Source: Thalassobaculum sp. OXR-137
GTDB lineage: Bacteria; Pseudomonadota; Alphaproteobacteria; Thalassobaculales; Thalassobaculaceae
DNA: 64,000 bases
Reading direction: 5' to 3'
Assembly (NCBI RefSeq): GCF_034377285.1
Contig: NZ_CP139715.1
Span: 2,340,001-2,404,000 of the forward strand
The position numbers were made by a program, and so were the translations under genes. The notes beneath the pieces were generated by a model, which searched no databases, had not been told where the DNA came from, and saw only the letters and a program-made list of their open reading frames with translations. Shown piece after piece: positions 11,220-20,256 of the stretch. How positions within the stretch are numbered: position 1 is the stretch's first letter; every line of letters begins with the position of its first letter.

Positions 11220-11297
11220 GCGTCTCTCCTCAACCGTCGGTTCTGTCGACCGATCATCGGTGGAGAGAAGCGGGCTGGCAATCGGCCATCCGGTGGG

Positions 11298-11747
11298 TCA
11301 CCCCCAGCGGGCTGCGGCCTCGTCGTCGGCCTCGCGCGCATCGACCCAGCGCGCGCCGTCCGGGGTGTCCTCGCGCTTCCAGAACGGCGCCTTGGTCTTC
11401 AGCCAGTCGATGAGGAAGCCGGTCGCGTCCAGCGCGGCCTGCCGGTGGGCGGAGGCGCAGGCGACCAGCACGATGTTGTCCCCCGGCGCGAGGTCGCCGA
11501 CCCGGTGGATGATCAGGGTGGCATCCAGCGGCCAGCGGGCCCGGGCCTCGCGCTCGATCTCCTCCAACTGCCGCTCGGTCATGCCGGGATAGTGCTCCAG
11601 CGACATGGCGCTGACGGACTGGCCGCCGGCGATGTCGCGGACCAGGCCGACGAAGACGCCGAGCCCGCCGATGGCGTGGTTGCCGGCGGTGAGCGCGGCC
11701 AGTTCCCGGCCAATGTCGAAATCCTCTTCCTGGACGCGGACGGCCAT
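11298..11747 (-). CDS. moaE: Molybdopterin synthase catalytic subunit MoaE
   Basis: MoaE uses the thiocarboxylate carried by MoaD to insert sulfur into precursor Z, making molybdopterin. The 149 residues show the family body (LEHYPGMTE, then IHRVGDL, then the active-site lysine segment WLKTKAPFWKRE). It is the last gene of a minus-strand mobB-moeA-moaD-moaE run, starting two bases after the moaD stop, which fits MoaD-MoaE co-translation. Confidence 0.95.
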   Translation of the reverse strand: MAVRVQEEDFDIGRELAALTAGNHAIGGLGVFVGLVRDIAGGQSVSAMSLEHYPGMTERQLEEIEREARARWPLDATLIIHRVGDLAPGDNIVLVACASAHRQAALDATGFLIDWLKTKAPFWKREDTPDGARWVDAREADDEAAARWG

Positions 11748-11749
11748 GG

Positions 11750-12001
11750 TCAGCCCCCGGTCACCGGCGGGAAGAACGCCACCTCGTCGCCGGCCGCCAC
11801 CGGGTGGTCGGGCTCGACATATTCCTGGTTCACCGCATAGCGGATGGCCCGGGTGTCCTTGAAGGCCTCCGCGTAACCGGGGCCGCGGGTCTTCAGCCAG
11901 TCGACGAGCTGCCCGACGGTGGCCGCCTCGGCCGGGGCCTCCACGGTCTCGCTGGCGCTGCCGATGCGCTGGCGCACCCAGGCGAAATACATCAGTTTCA
12001 T
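11750..12001 (-). CDS. moaD: Molybdopterin synthase sulfur carrier subunit MoaD
   Basis: MoaD is the ubiquitin-like sulfur carrier of molybdopterin synthase. The 83 residues are the usual size, with the beta-grasp start MKLMYFAWVRQRIG and the required C-terminal Gly-Gly (PVTGG) that is adenylated and thiocarboxylated. Its start overlaps the moeA stop by four bases (ATGA), indicating translational coupling. No adenylyltransferase (moeB) is in the window. Confidence 0.95.
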   Translation of the reverse strand: MKLMYFAWVRQRIGSASETVEAPAEAATVGQLVDWLKTRGPGYAEAFKDTRAIRYAVNQEYVEPDHPVAAGDEVAFFPPVTGG

Positions 12002-13257
12002 CGCATCACCTCGTTGAACGGCAGATAGGCGGCCATGTCCCCGACCGCCAGCCCCGGGGAGCCCTCGGCCAGGTCGATCAGGCCGTCGGCGGCGGCAAGC
12101 GCCGACAGGATGCCGGAGCCGTCGGGCCCCGCCTTCACGGCCACCGGCGCCCGATCCGATCCCTGGCCCGGCTCCAGGCGCACCCGCAGGAATTCGCGCC
12201 GCCCGGGCTTTTTCGCATGGTCGAAGCCCGCCGTCACGGGGTAGCGGGGCGGGGCGGATACGTCCGCCCCCGACAGGGCCAGCAGGACCGGCCGGGCCAA
12301 GGTGACGAAGGCGACGACAGCGGCGACCGGGTTGCCGGGCAGACCGATGAAGGCGCGCCCGCCGACGACCCCCAGGGCGACCGGCCGCCCCGGCTTGACC
12401 GACAGCCGCCAGGCATCGATCCGCCCATGGGCGGCGACGGCGGCCCGGACGTGGTCTTCCTCCCCGGCCGACACGCCGCCGGAGGTCATGATCACGTCGT
12501 GATCGTCGGCCGCCTCCGACAGGGATCGGGCGATGGTGCCGGCGTCGTCTTCCAGGATACCCAGATCGGTCACCGTACAGCCGAGCCGGGCGAGCAGGGC
12601 CTTCACCGTGTGCCGGTTGGCGTCGAACACCGCGCCGGGGCGCAGCTCTTCCCCCGGTTCGGTCACCTCGTCGCCGGTGGAGGCGAGCGCCACCCGCAGC
12701 CGGGCGCGAACCGTCAGCGCGGTGCGGCCGATCGAGGCGGCGAGGCCGAGATCGCCGGGGCCGAGGCGCCGACCGGCGGCGAGCGTCACCGCGCCGCGCG
12801 TCACGTCCTCGCCCTGGCGGCGGACATTCGCACCGGCGCGCGCACCGGCGGGGAGCCGGACGCGATCCCCGCCGGCGATGCAGTCCTCCTGCATGACCAC
12901 CGTGTCGAACCCGTCGGGTACCGGAGCGCCGGTGAAGATGCGGACCGCCGTGCCCGGCGGAGGCTCAGCCGACAGCGGATGGCCCGCGGCCACACGGCCC
13001 GCCAGGGGCAGTTCGCCGCCCGCGGAGGGCAGGTCGACCGATCGCACCGCGTAGCCGTCGACGGCGGCATTGTCGTGGGGCGGGACATCCAGCGGAGACA
13101 CGACATCCTCGGCCAGAACCCGGTCCAGTGCCGCATCCAGGGCGACGGTTTCGGTGCCGGTCATCGGCCGCAACCGGTCCCGGATCCGCTCCAGGGCCGC
13201 TTCCACGGTGAGCGGGGTGGGATCGGCGGCGAAGCAGTCGTCGGCCAGCCGCGTCAT
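11998..13257 (-). CDS. moeA: Molybdopterin molybdenumtransferase MoeA
   Basis: MoeA inserts molybdate into adenylated molybdopterin. The 419-residue product begins at ATG 13257, which overlaps the mobB stop by four bases; the open frame upstream of that is a shadow of mobB. Key motifs are PPHDNAAVDGYA in domain I, IFTGAPVPDG, the conserved MTSGGVSAGEEDHV loop of the MoaB/Mog-like domain, and LPGNPVA. Domain IV closes the C-terminus. It sits in the centre of the Mo-cofactor operon. Confidence 0.95.
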   Translation of the reverse strand: MTRLADDCFAADPTPLTVEAALERIRDRLRPMTGTETVALDAALDRVLAEDVVSPLDVPPHDNAAVDGYAVRSVDLPSAGGELPLAGRVAAGHPLSAEPPPGTAVRIFTGAPVPDGFDTVVMQEDCIAGGDRVRLPAGARAGANVRRQGEDVTRGAVTLAAGRRLGPGDLGLAASIGRTALTVRARLRVALASTGDEVTEPGEELRPGAVFDANRHTVKALLARLGCTVTDLGILEDDAGTIARSLSEAADDHDVIMTSGGVSAGEEDHVRAAVAAHGRIDAWRLSVKPGRPVALGVVGGRAFIGLPGNPVAAVVAFVTLARPVLLALSGADVSAPPRYPVTAGFDHAKKPGRREFLRVRLEPGQGSDRAPVAVKAGPDGSGILSALAAADGLIDLAEGSPGLAVGDMAAYLPFNEVMR

Positions 13258-13766
13258 CGCGCCACCTCCAGTCCTGCCGCGGCTTCCATCACCATGGAGG
13301 CGATCGAGGCGGTGTCCTTGAGGTCGAAGGCCGGAAGCGGGCATTCGGCCAGCGGGACATCGGTGGCGACGGCGACGATATGGGGATCGTCCGGCCAGAT
13401 CGGTGACTTGCCGAGGGCGGGGCGATGCACTTCCAGCTTGGGGATCGGATCGAACTTGAACCCCTCCACCAGCACGATGTCGACGGGAGCCAACCGCTCG
13501 ACCAGGTCGTTCAGCGTGGGCTCCGGCCCGCCCCGCAGCTCGTGCATCAGGGCGAAACGGTGGGCCGACCCGATCATAACTTCGTGCGCGCCGGCGGTGC
13601 GGTGCAGGTAGCTGTCCTTGCCTGGACGGTCGATATCGAAATCGTGATGAGCATGCTTGATTGTCGACACGGTAGCCCCACGTTCGCAAAGCACCGGAAT
13701 CAGTGCCCGAAGGAGCGTGGTCTTCCCACTGCCGGACCAGCCGGCGATCCCAAACACGCGCTTCAT
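13254..13766 (-). CDS. mobB: Molybdopterin-guanine dinucleotide biosynthesis protein B
   Basis: MobB is a small P-loop GTPase that assists MobA in attaching GMP to molybdopterin. The 170 residues begin MKRVFGIAGWSGSGKTTL, a Walker A motif at about 9-16, then TIKHAHHDFDIDRPGKDS, a MobB signature, and VLVEGFK. It is the first gene of the overlapping mobB-moeA-moaD-moaE set; mobA itself is not in the window. Its upstream region (13767-13866) is shared with the divergent DUF2062 gene. Confidence 0.94.
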   Translation of the reverse strand: MKRVFGIAGWSGSGKTTLLRALIPVLCERGATVSTIKHAHHDFDIDRPGKDSYLHRTAGAHEVMIGSAHRFALMHELRGGPEPTLNDLVERLAPVDIVLVEGFKFDPIPKLEVHRPALGKSPIWPDDPHIVAVATDVPLAECPLPAFDLKDTASIASMVMEAAAGLEVAR

Positions 13767-13866
13767 CGTACCGGATTTACGAGTTCGACATAAATGCTTG
13801 GATAAGGTTGTTTCGGGCGGACCGCAAATATAGGTTCGCCAGCGATGTGAAGTCCGGGGAAAGCGC

Positions 13867-14412
13867 GTGCGTCGATTGCAGGTGAAAATGGTGGGGAAGA
13901 TCCTGCGTCAGTGGCGCCGGACCAGCATGTCGCCCGGCGTGATCTCCCGTTCCATGTGCATGGGCATGGCGGTCGGATTCTCCCCGACCGTCGGTCTGCA
14001 GGCGGTGATGTGCTTCCTCATCGCCTTCCTCTGCAACCGGTTCTGGCGCCCGGCCATGTTCGACTGGGTGATCGCCCTGGTCGGGTCGTTGGTGGTCAAC
14101 CCGCTGACGATGGTGCCGACCTACACGTTCTATTACTGGATCGGCTGTCAGGCGATGACCTGCGCCAGCCTGGTCGAGTTCAAGGACGCCGATCACATCA
14201 AGGATTTCGTCTACGCCCTCGGCGACGGAACGGTGGCGATCTTCGTCGGATCGATCCCGTTCATGATCGTCGGTCTTCCGGTCGGCTACTTTCTCGGCCG
14301 GGTGATTGAGCGCCTGCTGGAGGCCCGCGCCCAGCGTCGCCGAGTCCGTCTGCTCGAGGTCGCCCGCCGGCGGCGCGAGCAGGAAATCCGGGCGGCGCAG
14401 TCGGCCCAGTAG
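13867..14412 (+). CDS. DUF2062 domain membrane protein
   Basis: This 181-residue inner-membrane protein has the DUF2062 pattern: a basic N-terminus, SMCMGMAVGFSPTVGLQ, and several hydrophobic segments (about 27-47, 60-85 and 115-140), ending in an R-rich helix. GTG 13867 follows GGGGAAAG and is taken as start; ATG 13888, with GGTGAAA before it, is nearly as good. The function of the family is not established. It is divergent from mobB. Confidence 0.85.
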   Translation: MRRLQVKMVGKILRQWRRTSMSPGVISRSMCMGMAVGFSPTVGLQAVMCFLIAFLCNRFWRPAMFDWVIALVGSLVVNPLTMVPTYTFYYWIGCQAMTCASLVEFKDADHIKDFVYALGDGTVAIFVGSIPFMIVGLPVGYFLGRVIERLLEARAQRRRVRLLEVARRRREQEIRAAQSAQ

Positions 14413-14429
14413 GGCTCGGCTCCGGCGGC

Positions 14430-15596
14430 CTATGCCGCCGACGGTCGGGCCTCGCGGATCGGCCAGTGCAGGGCGGCCGACAGCACGCCAAGGGTGACGC
14501 TCAATCCCCACATGACGTCGTAGGACTGGAAGGCGTCGAAGGCGATGCCCCCCATCCAGGCGCCGAGAAAGCCGCCGATCTGGTGGCCGACGAAGACCAG
14601 CCCGAACATCATCGACATGTAGCGGATGCCGAAGATCGCGCCGACGAGCCCGCTGGTCAGCGGCAATGTACCGAGCCACGTGAGACCGAGCAGGCCGGAT
14701 AGCACCAGAACCAGAGGCGGCGTGATCGGCAGGACCAGGAAGCCGGCAAAGACCGCCGCCCGGATCAGGTACAGCACGCCCAGGACGTTCTTCTTGCGGT
14801 ACCGGTCGCCCAGGGCGCCGAAGGCGTAGCTGCCCAGGATATTGGCGAAGCCGATCACCGTCAGCGCCGCCGCGCCCAGCCACGGCTCGAAGCCGCGGTC
14901 GGACAGATAGGCCGGTAGGTGCACCGCGACGAAGGCCAGATGGAAGCCGCAGACGAAGAACCCGGCATTCAGCAGCCAGAAGTCGCGCGACCTCAGGGCT
15001 TGGGAGAAGGCGGCGCTCATGCTCTGCCCGCCCGGGGTGTCGACCGGACGGCCGGCGGTGCCCGAGGCCAGCGGGACGATCAGCAGGGCCGACGCCGCCA
15101 GGATCAGCAGGCTGGTCTGCCAGCCGGTGCCCTCGATCAGGAAATGCACATAGGGCAGGGCGAGGAACTGGCCGAGCGAGCCGCCCATTGAGGCCAGGCC
15201 CAGCGCCTTGCCGCGCTGCTCCGGGGGTGCCGCCCGTCCGACGGCGCCGAGCAGGACGGTGAAGCCGGTGCCGCTCAGCCCCAGGCCGATCATCACGCCG
15301 CTTGCCAGCAAGGTGTCGGCATCGCCCAGCATCATCAGCCACAGACCGAGGGCATAGGTCAGACCGCCGACCGCGGCGACCCGACCGGGCCCGAAGCGGT
15401 CGGCGATGGCGCCGGCCACCGGCGCGCCCAGCCCCCAGAACAGGTTCATGAGTCCCATGGCCAGGGCGAAGGTCTCCCGCCCGCCGAGGCCTTCGCTGAC
15501 GAAGGGCAGATAGAGGCCCAGCCCCTGCCGGAAGCCGACGGCGATGCCCATGATGGCGCCGGTGCACAGAACGAGAATCAGAAGCCTGAGGGCCAT
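14430..15596 (-). CDS. MFS transporter
   Basis: The 388-residue product has about twelve hydrophobic segments and major-facilitator features (ADRFGPGRVAA after TM2, repeated in weaker form in the second half as GALGDRYRKKN). There is no substrate signature that I recognise. It is divergent from a LysR gene 86 bases away, an arrangement in which the regulator usually controls the transporter. It is a typical secondary drug or metabolite transporter of the inner membrane. Confidence 0.9.
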   Translation of the reverse strand: MALRLLILVLCTGAIMGIAVGFRQGLGLYLPFVSEGLGGRETFALAMGLMNLFWGLGAPVAGAIADRFGPGRVAAVGGLTYALGLWLMMLGDADTLLASGVMIGLGLSGTGFTVLLGAVGRAAPPEQRGKALGLASMGGSLGQFLALPYVHFLIEGTGWQTSLLILAASALLIVPLASGTAGRPVDTPGGQSMSAAFSQALRSRDFWLLNAGFFVCGFHLAFVAVHLPAYLSDRGFEPWLGAAALTVIGFANILGSYAFGALGDRYRKKNVLGVLYLIRAAVFAGFLVLPITPPLVLVLSGLLGLTWLGTLPLTSGLVGAIFGIRYMSMMFGLVFVGHQIGGFLGAWMGGIAFDAFQSYDVMWGLSVTLGVLSAALHWPIREARPSAA

Positions 15597-15669
15597 CGCG
15601 GGTCACTCCGCTCGGTTTGCGATGGCGCGACGGTAGCCAGGGGCCTAACATTCTGGAAACGAATTAAAC

Positions 15670-15683
15670 TGATGAATTTATCA
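15670..15683. promoter_or_regulatory. Candidate LysR operator between the MFS and LysR genes
   Basis: TGAT-GAATTT-ATCA is a perfect inverted repeat in an A/T-rich stretch between the divergent MFS and LysR genes, and contains a T-N11-A core as LysR boxes do. It runs into the ATG at 15683, which suggests either autoregulation or that the real start is further in (15707). Confidence 0.45.
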
Positions 15684-16576
15684 TGAAAAATGATGTTAAA
15701 ACCCCGATGGCGCCCGCCACCCTGGGCGAGTCCCTGCGCAGCCTGGACCTGGATGTCTTGCGGGCTTTCGTGCTGGTCGCCGAGACCCGCAGCTTCACCC
15801 GGGCGGCGGAGCGGCTGAACCGGGGCCAGTCCGCCGTCAGCATGCAGATGAAGCGGCTGGAGGAGCTCACGGGCTGCCACATCCTGTCGCGCACGCGCCG
15901 GCGGGTCGAGCTGACCCCCGACGGGGCGCATCTGCTCTCCTATGCCCGCCGCTTGCTGCGGCTGAACGACGAGGCGCTGGGATCGCTCGACCGTGGCGCG
16001 CGCACCGGCAAGGTCCGCGTCGGCGTGACCGACACCTCGATGATCTATGTCAGCCGGATCCTGCGCGCCTTCGCCGAACGCTGCCCTCTGGTCCAGGTGG
16101 AGATGACCTGCGGGCGGAGCTGGGAGGCGCTGGCGGATCTGGAGGACGGCAAGATCGACCTCGCCCTGGTCACCCAGCCCTGCGGCCATGAGGGCGGGCG
16201 GCTGCTGTGGCGCGAACCGCTGGTCTGGGTCGCCGCCGCCGACGCGGAGGCCGAGGCCCGCGAGCCGCTGCCCCTGGCTCTCTTCGCCCCGGGCTGCGTC
16301 TATCGCGATGCGGTGCTTCGGCTGTTGGAGGCTGCCGGGCGGGACTACCGTCTGGTCTACAGCAGCGCCAATTCTCTCGGGCTCAGCGCGGCGGTGACGG
16401 CCGGGATCGCGGTGACCATCATGCCGGCGAGCGCCGTGGGGCCGAACCTTCGGAACGTGGGCAAAGTGGCTGGATTGCCGGAGCTGCCCGAGCTGGATCT
16501 GCTGCTGTACCTGCGGGAATCGACCGCCGTCGGCCCCCGTGCCTTCGCCGACACCCTGTTCGACCTGTTCGCCTGA
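15683..16576 (+). CDS. LysR-family transcriptional regulator
   Basis: The 297 residues have an N-terminal winged helix-turn-helix (about 22-80: LDVLRAFVLVAETRSFTRAA, then QSAVSMQMKRLE) and a C-terminal type-2 periplasmic-binding-like effector domain. It probably controls the divergent MFS gene. ATG 15683 lies in a palindrome and has no ribosome site; ATG 15707 is an alternative start that leaves the helix-turn-helix intact. Confidence 0.92.
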   Translation: MKNDVKTPMAPATLGESLRSLDLDVLRAFVLVAETRSFTRAAERLNRGQSAVSMQMKRLEELTGCHILSRTRRRVELTPDGAHLLSYARRLLRLNDEALGSLDRGARTGKVRVGVTDTSMIYVSRILRAFAERCPLVQVEMTCGRSWEALADLEDGKIDLALVTQPCGHEGGRLLWREPLVWVAAADAEAEAREPLPLALFAPGCVYRDAVLRLLEAAGRDYRLVYSSANSLGLSAAVTAGIAVTIMPASAVGPNLRNVGKVAGLPELPELDLLLYLRESTAVGPRAFADTLFDLFA

Positions 16577-16582
16577 ACCGTC

Positions 16583-16711
16583 CTACCGGCGGGCGGCGAC
16601 GATCGCCTCATCCGTGCGACGGCTTTCGGCCGCACCGGAGCTCGGCAGGAGGAGGGCGACCGCACCGGCCAGGGCGTGGTACACAACCCGTCTCGTCAGC
16701 GACAGGCTCAT
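16583..16711 (-). CDS. Short exported peptide, 42 residues, previously unlisted
   Basis: ATG 16711 is preceded by a textbook AAGGAG seven bases away. The product begins with a basic n-region, MSLSLTRRVVYH, then a hydrophobic stretch (ALAGAVALLLP), a plausible signal peptidase site after GAA (about residue 28), and a 14-residue polar tail (ESRRTDEAIVAARR). It converges with the LysR gene, ending six bases from its stop. I do not recognise it. A leader-less chance frame is possible, but the ribosome site and signal-peptide order argue for a real gene. Downstream, 16712-16949 holds no other gene that I can support. Confidence 0.6.
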   Translation of the reverse strand: MSLSLTRRVVYHALAGAVALLLPSSGAAESRRTDEAIVAARR

Positions 16712-16949
16712 GGCGTGGCTCCTTCGAAACTGAGGCGGGGGCCGCGGCAGGCGGCCGAGGGCGGGAGATGCGGGGACGGCCTACCGCGTCGGATGCGGCG
16801 ACACCATATGCGGAAGATGTGTGCGTTGATGTGCGTAGCCGCACGTAAGTCGTTAAATCTCGGCCATTTTCTTTGCCGCGGCCCTATGGCGTAATGCAGC
16901 TGCCAATGCCCGAACGATTTCCCCGCCGGAGACGGCAGATTGGATCGAA

Positions 16950-17528
16950 ATGCTAGCCCAACTCCCCAATCTGCTGACGATCTCCCGCATCTTCGCGGTC
17001 GTGCCGGTCGTGGTGTGTCTGTGGTTCGGCGGCGAGACGCTGCGGTGGGTGGCGCTTGGCTTCTATTCGTATGCCAGCATCACCGACTATTTCGACGGCT
17101 ACCTGGCCCGCGTGATGAAGGTGCAGTCGGGGCTGGGACGCCTGCTGGACCCGATCGCCGACAAGCTGCTCGTCGGATCGTCGCTGCTGGTTCTCGTCGC
17201 CCTCGACCACATCTCCGGGCTGACCGTGCTGGCGGCCCTGGTGATCCTGCTGCGCGAGATCCTGGTCTCTGGATTGCGGGAGTTCCTGGCCGAACTGCGG
17301 GTCAGCATGCCGGTCAGCCAACTGGCCAAGTGGAAGACCACCGTTCAGCTTCTGGCGATCGGTTTCCTGATCATCGGCGACGATTCCCCCGATTGGATCG
17401 ATTCCCGGTTGGTTGGGGAGGTCGGGCTGTGGATCGGCGCGGTGCTGACCCTCTACACCGGCTGGGACTACCTGAACGCCGGCCTGCGCCACGTCTCAAG
17501 CGAAGCCGACCGCACGCCGGGAGAGTAG
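16950..17528 (+). CDS. pgsA: CDP-diacylglycerol--glycerol-3-phosphate 3-phosphatidyltransferase
   Basis: PgsA makes phosphatidylglycerol-phosphate in the inner membrane. The 192 residues are of family size with several membrane helices and the CDP-alcohol phosphotransferase motif D-x2-DG-x2-AR-x8-G-x3-D-x3-D, visible as DYFDGYLAR followed by GRLLDPIADK. The N-terminus LPNLLTISRI is also typical. It converges with uvrC, with 22 bases between the stops, an arrangement (pgsA next to uvrC) common in bacteria. Confidence 0.96.
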   Translation: MLAQLPNLLTISRIFAVVPVVVCLWFGGETLRWVALGFYSYASITDYFDGYLARVMKVQSGLGRLLDPIADKLLVGSSLLVLVALDHISGLTVLAALVILLREILVSGLREFLAELRVSMPVSQLAKWKTTVQLLAIGFLIIGDDSPDWIDSRLVGEVGLWIGAVLTLYTGWDYLNAGLRHVSSEADRTPGE

Positions 17529-17550
17529 GGGCGGGGGCAACTCCCCCTGA

Positions 17551-19518
17551 TCACCCATCCTCGTGGAAATGGTCGTAGACCTTCCGCGCCACCGCCTTGC
17601 TGATCCCTTCCACCGCTTCCAGATCGCCGAGCCCGGCGCGCGAGACGCTGCGGGCGGAGCCGAAATGGTGCATCAGCGCCTTCTTGCGCTTGGCGCCGAT
17701 ACCGGCGATCTCGTCCAGCGGATTGGCGCTGATCTGCTTGGTGCGCTTGGCCCGGTGGGTCTCGATGGCGAAGCGGTGGGCCTCGTCGCGCAGCCGCTGC
17801 AGGAAATAGAGCACCGGATCGCGCCGCTCCAGCAGGAACGGCTCGCGGCCGGGCATGAAGAAGCGCTCGCGGCCGGCGTCGCGGTCTGGACCCTTGGCCA
17901 CGCCGACCACCGCCACGTCGTCGATGCCGAGTTCGGCGAAGACCTCCTTGGCCACGGAGAGCTGGCCCTGGCCGCCATCGACCAGGATCAGGTCGGGCCA
18001 GACCCCGGTCGTGCGGTCGGGATCCTCTTTCAGGGCGCGGCCGAACCGGCGGGTCAGGACCTGGCGCATCATCGCGTAGTCGTCGCCGGCTTCCACATCG
18101 TCCAGCCCCTCCTGCCGCATGCTTTCCCGGTCGGTGACGTTGCGGATGTTGAACTTGCGATAGGCGTTCTTCATCAGCCCGTCCGGCCCGGCGACGATCA
18201 TCGCGCCGACCGCGTTGGTCCCCTGGATGTGCGAGTTGTCATAGACCTCGATCCGCTCAGGCGTGGTGTCGAGGCCGAAGGCGGCGGCGACACCTTCCAG
18301 CAGCTTGCGCTGGGAGGCGCTCTCGGCCATGCGGCGGCCGAGCGCTTCGCGGGCGTTGGTCAGCGCGTGGTCCATCAGCTTGCGCCGGCCGCCGCGCTGC
18401 GGGCGGGACAGTTCTACCTTGCGGTCGGCCCGGGTCGACAGCGCCTCGGCGATCAGGTCCTGCTCCGGAATGTCCTGGCTGATCAGCACCAGCCGGGGCG
18501 GCACCTTGTCGTCGTAGAACTGGCCGATGAAGGCGGCGAGCACGTCTTCCGGCTCGGTCTGCTTGTCATGGGCCGGGAAGTAGGCGCGGTTGCCGAAGTT
18601 GCTGCCGGCGCGGAAGAAGAAGACCTGGATGCAGGTATTGCCGCCTTCGTAGTACATCGCGATGACGTCGGCTTCCTCCAGGCCCTCCACATTGATGTCC
18701 TGGTTTGCCTGCACCGCCGTCAGCGCGCGGATACGGTTGCGGTAGATGGCGGCGGTCTCGAACTCCAGGGCTTCCGCCGCCTCCTGCATGCGGGCGGCGA
18801 ACTCACGCTGGATCTGGTTGCTCTGGCCGGTGAGGAACCGGGTCGCGTCCTCCACCTGACCGGCATACTCGGCCTCGGTCACATAGCCGACGCACGGGGC
18901 CGAGCAGCGCTTGATCTGATATTGCAGACACGGCCGCTGGCGGTTGGAGAACATGCTGTCGGTGCAGTTGCGCAGCAGGAAGCCGCGCTGCAGGGCGGTG
19001 ATCGTCCGGTTGACCGACCCGGCAGAGGCGAAGGGGCCGAAATACTGGCCCTTCCGCTTCCGCGCGCCGCGGTGCTTGGTGATCTGCGGGTAGGGGTGGT
19101 CGCCGGTCAGCAGGATGTGCGGGAACGACTTGTCGTCACGGAGCAGCACGTTGAAGCGCGGTTTCAGGCGCTTGATCATGTTGCTCTCGAGCAGCAGCGC
19201 CTCCACCTCGGTATGGGTGCGCACGATCTCCATGGACGCGGTCTCGCTGACCATGCGGAAGATCCGGTGCTCCAGCTTGGCGGCGTGGGTGTAGTTCACC
19301 ACCCGTTTCTTCAGGCTGCGCGCCTTGCCGACGTAGAGCACGTCGCCGTTCTCGTCGAGCATGCGATACACGCCCGGAGCATTGGGCAGCGTCTTGACCT
19401 GAGTCCGGATCACGGCGACGCCGCGTTCGATATCCGGAACGGTCTTCCGCCCGCGCCGGGCCCGTTCGGTGCCGGAGGGGGGATCGCTAATATCGCTCTG
19501 TTCCAAGGACTTGGTCAT
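17551..19518 (-). CDS. uvrC: Excinuclease ABC subunit C
   Basis: UvrC makes both incisions in nucleotide excision repair. The 655 residues show the GIY-YIG nuclease domain near the N-terminus (APGVYRML...VLYVGKA), the UVR segment ([19 protein letters not shown]), the RNase H-like C-terminal nuclease ([15 protein letters not shown] and VDGGQGQL) and a tandem helix-hairpin-helix end ([17 protein letters not shown]). The N-terminus has an extra basic stretch of about 40 residues before the core. A near-consensus LexA box lies 18 bases upstream. Confidence 0.97.
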   Translation of the reverse strand: MTKSLEQSDISDPPSGTERARRGRKTVPDIERGVAVIRTQVKTLPNAPGVYRMLDENGDVLYVGKARSLKKRVVNYTHAAKLEHRIFRMVSETASMEIVRTHTEVEALLLESNMIKRLKPRFNVLLRDDKSFPHILLTGDHPYPQITKHRGARKRKGQYFGPFASAGSVNRTITALQRGFLLRNCTDSMFSNRQRPCLQYQIKRCSAPCVGYVTEAEYAGQVEDATRFLTGQSNQIQREFAARMQEAAEALEFETAAIYRNRIRALTAVQANQDINVEGLEEADVIAMYYEGGNTCIQVFFFRAGSNFGNRAYFPAHDKQTEPEDVLAAFIGQFYDDKVPPRLVLISQDIPEQDLIAEALSTRADRKVELSRPQRGGRRKLMDHALTNAREALGRRMAESASQRKLLEGVAAAFGLDTTPERIEVYDNSHIQGTNAVGAMIVAGPDGLMKNAYRKFNIRNVTDRESMRQEGLDDVEAGDDYAMMRQVLTRRFGRALKEDPDRTTGVWPDLILVDGGQGQLSVAKEVFAELGIDDVAVVGVAKGPDRDAGRERFFMPGREPFLLERRDPVLYFLQRLRDEAHRFAIETHRAKRTKQISANPLDEIAGIGAKRKKALMHHFGSARSVSRAGLGDLEAVEGISKAVARKVYDHFHEDG

Positions 19519-19535
19519 GGACTCTTCAGGGCGCC

Positions 19536-19550
19536 CTTCAAAGTGAGTTC
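19536..19550 (-). promoter_or_regulatory. LexA-like box upstream of uvrC
   Basis: On the minus strand the sequence reads GAAC-N7-GAAG, one base off the alphaproteobacterial SOS box GAAC/GTTC-N7-GAAC/GTTC, 18 bases before the uvrC ATG. uvrB has an equally good element at 32508-32522. SOS control is inferred. Confidence 0.5.
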
Positions 19551-20256
19551 GGGGTGCGATTAAACACGCACCACGTGCGGCTTCTTAATCCACGATTCCT
19601 GTGGAAAACTAGGTGGAAAACCGTTGAGGAGGCATCTGGAGACCGCAGAGTCCGGGGCCCCGGAGCCGAATGCCCAAAATTTGGGCAGCAAAATAAGTCA
19701 CTGATTTTAAACAATATTATTTGTCGTTCCTGGCTCTGTTCCATCGCTCTACGAAACTTCTGTTACGACCAGATTACGACCCCTCCCCAAGCTTGTCAGT
19801 GTGAACAAGTCAGTAGTGGACCTGGGCGCATTCGTAACGCCAACAAGGTGTTAACGCTCGTAAATCTTGTCGGTTATTTCACAATATCGATTGCAGGATT
19901 ATCCAATTTTCCCGGACGGGACTGCGGATGCGGGGCGCGTGAGCCGATTCGCGACGGCAGATCATGGTGTTGCGGCGACCGGGGCGGAGTCTCGATAACC
20001 TGACGGATCGGGTGAGCCAAAACCGGGTCTCTTCGGTTTGAGTTCGACCCCGTCTGAGGCCGGGATTTGACGGCTCGAGACGGCGTCGCCGGGGGCGCCG
20101 CAGAGGCCATCCGACTTTTTGCAGGGCCGCGCGTGGGTTAGCCTGCAACGGAACGGGGTGGTTCGGCCGCTCATAGGGGAGAAGGCCGATAGTATCATGG
20201 TGCCGAACGACACGGCGCGCGGCCTGTGGCGGTGCGGCGTCTGAATTGGGGGTTTT
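19551..20256. other. 706-base intergenic region, partly A/T-rich, no supported gene
   Basis: The stretch between uvrC and the Na/Pi gene is much richer in A/T than its surroundings from about 19560 to 19900. It holds two clustered TGTGGAAAA/GGTGGAAAA elements (about 19599-19620) resembling DnaA boxes, a nearly matching ATCCACG, and a perfect 8-bp palindrome TGCCCAAA-A-TTTGGGCA at 19671-19687. Open frames on both strands have Cys- and Pro-rich compositions and no ribosome sites. It may hold promoters, an operator or a replication-related region, none of which I can prove. Confidence 0.4.

Noticed and set aside
13258-13689. Upstream extension of the moeA frame
   Set aside because: Shadow of mobB; moeA's start overlaps mobB's stop at 13257.
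19599-19620. Chromosomal replication origin
   Set aside because: Only two or three loose DnaA-like boxes and no neighbouring origin marker genes (dnaA, parAB, hemE); kept only as a low-interest finding.
19554-20003. 149-codon frame in the gap after uvrC
   Set aside because: Cys/Pro/Asn composition without family features and no codon bias of the host; covers promoter-like A/T-rich DNA.
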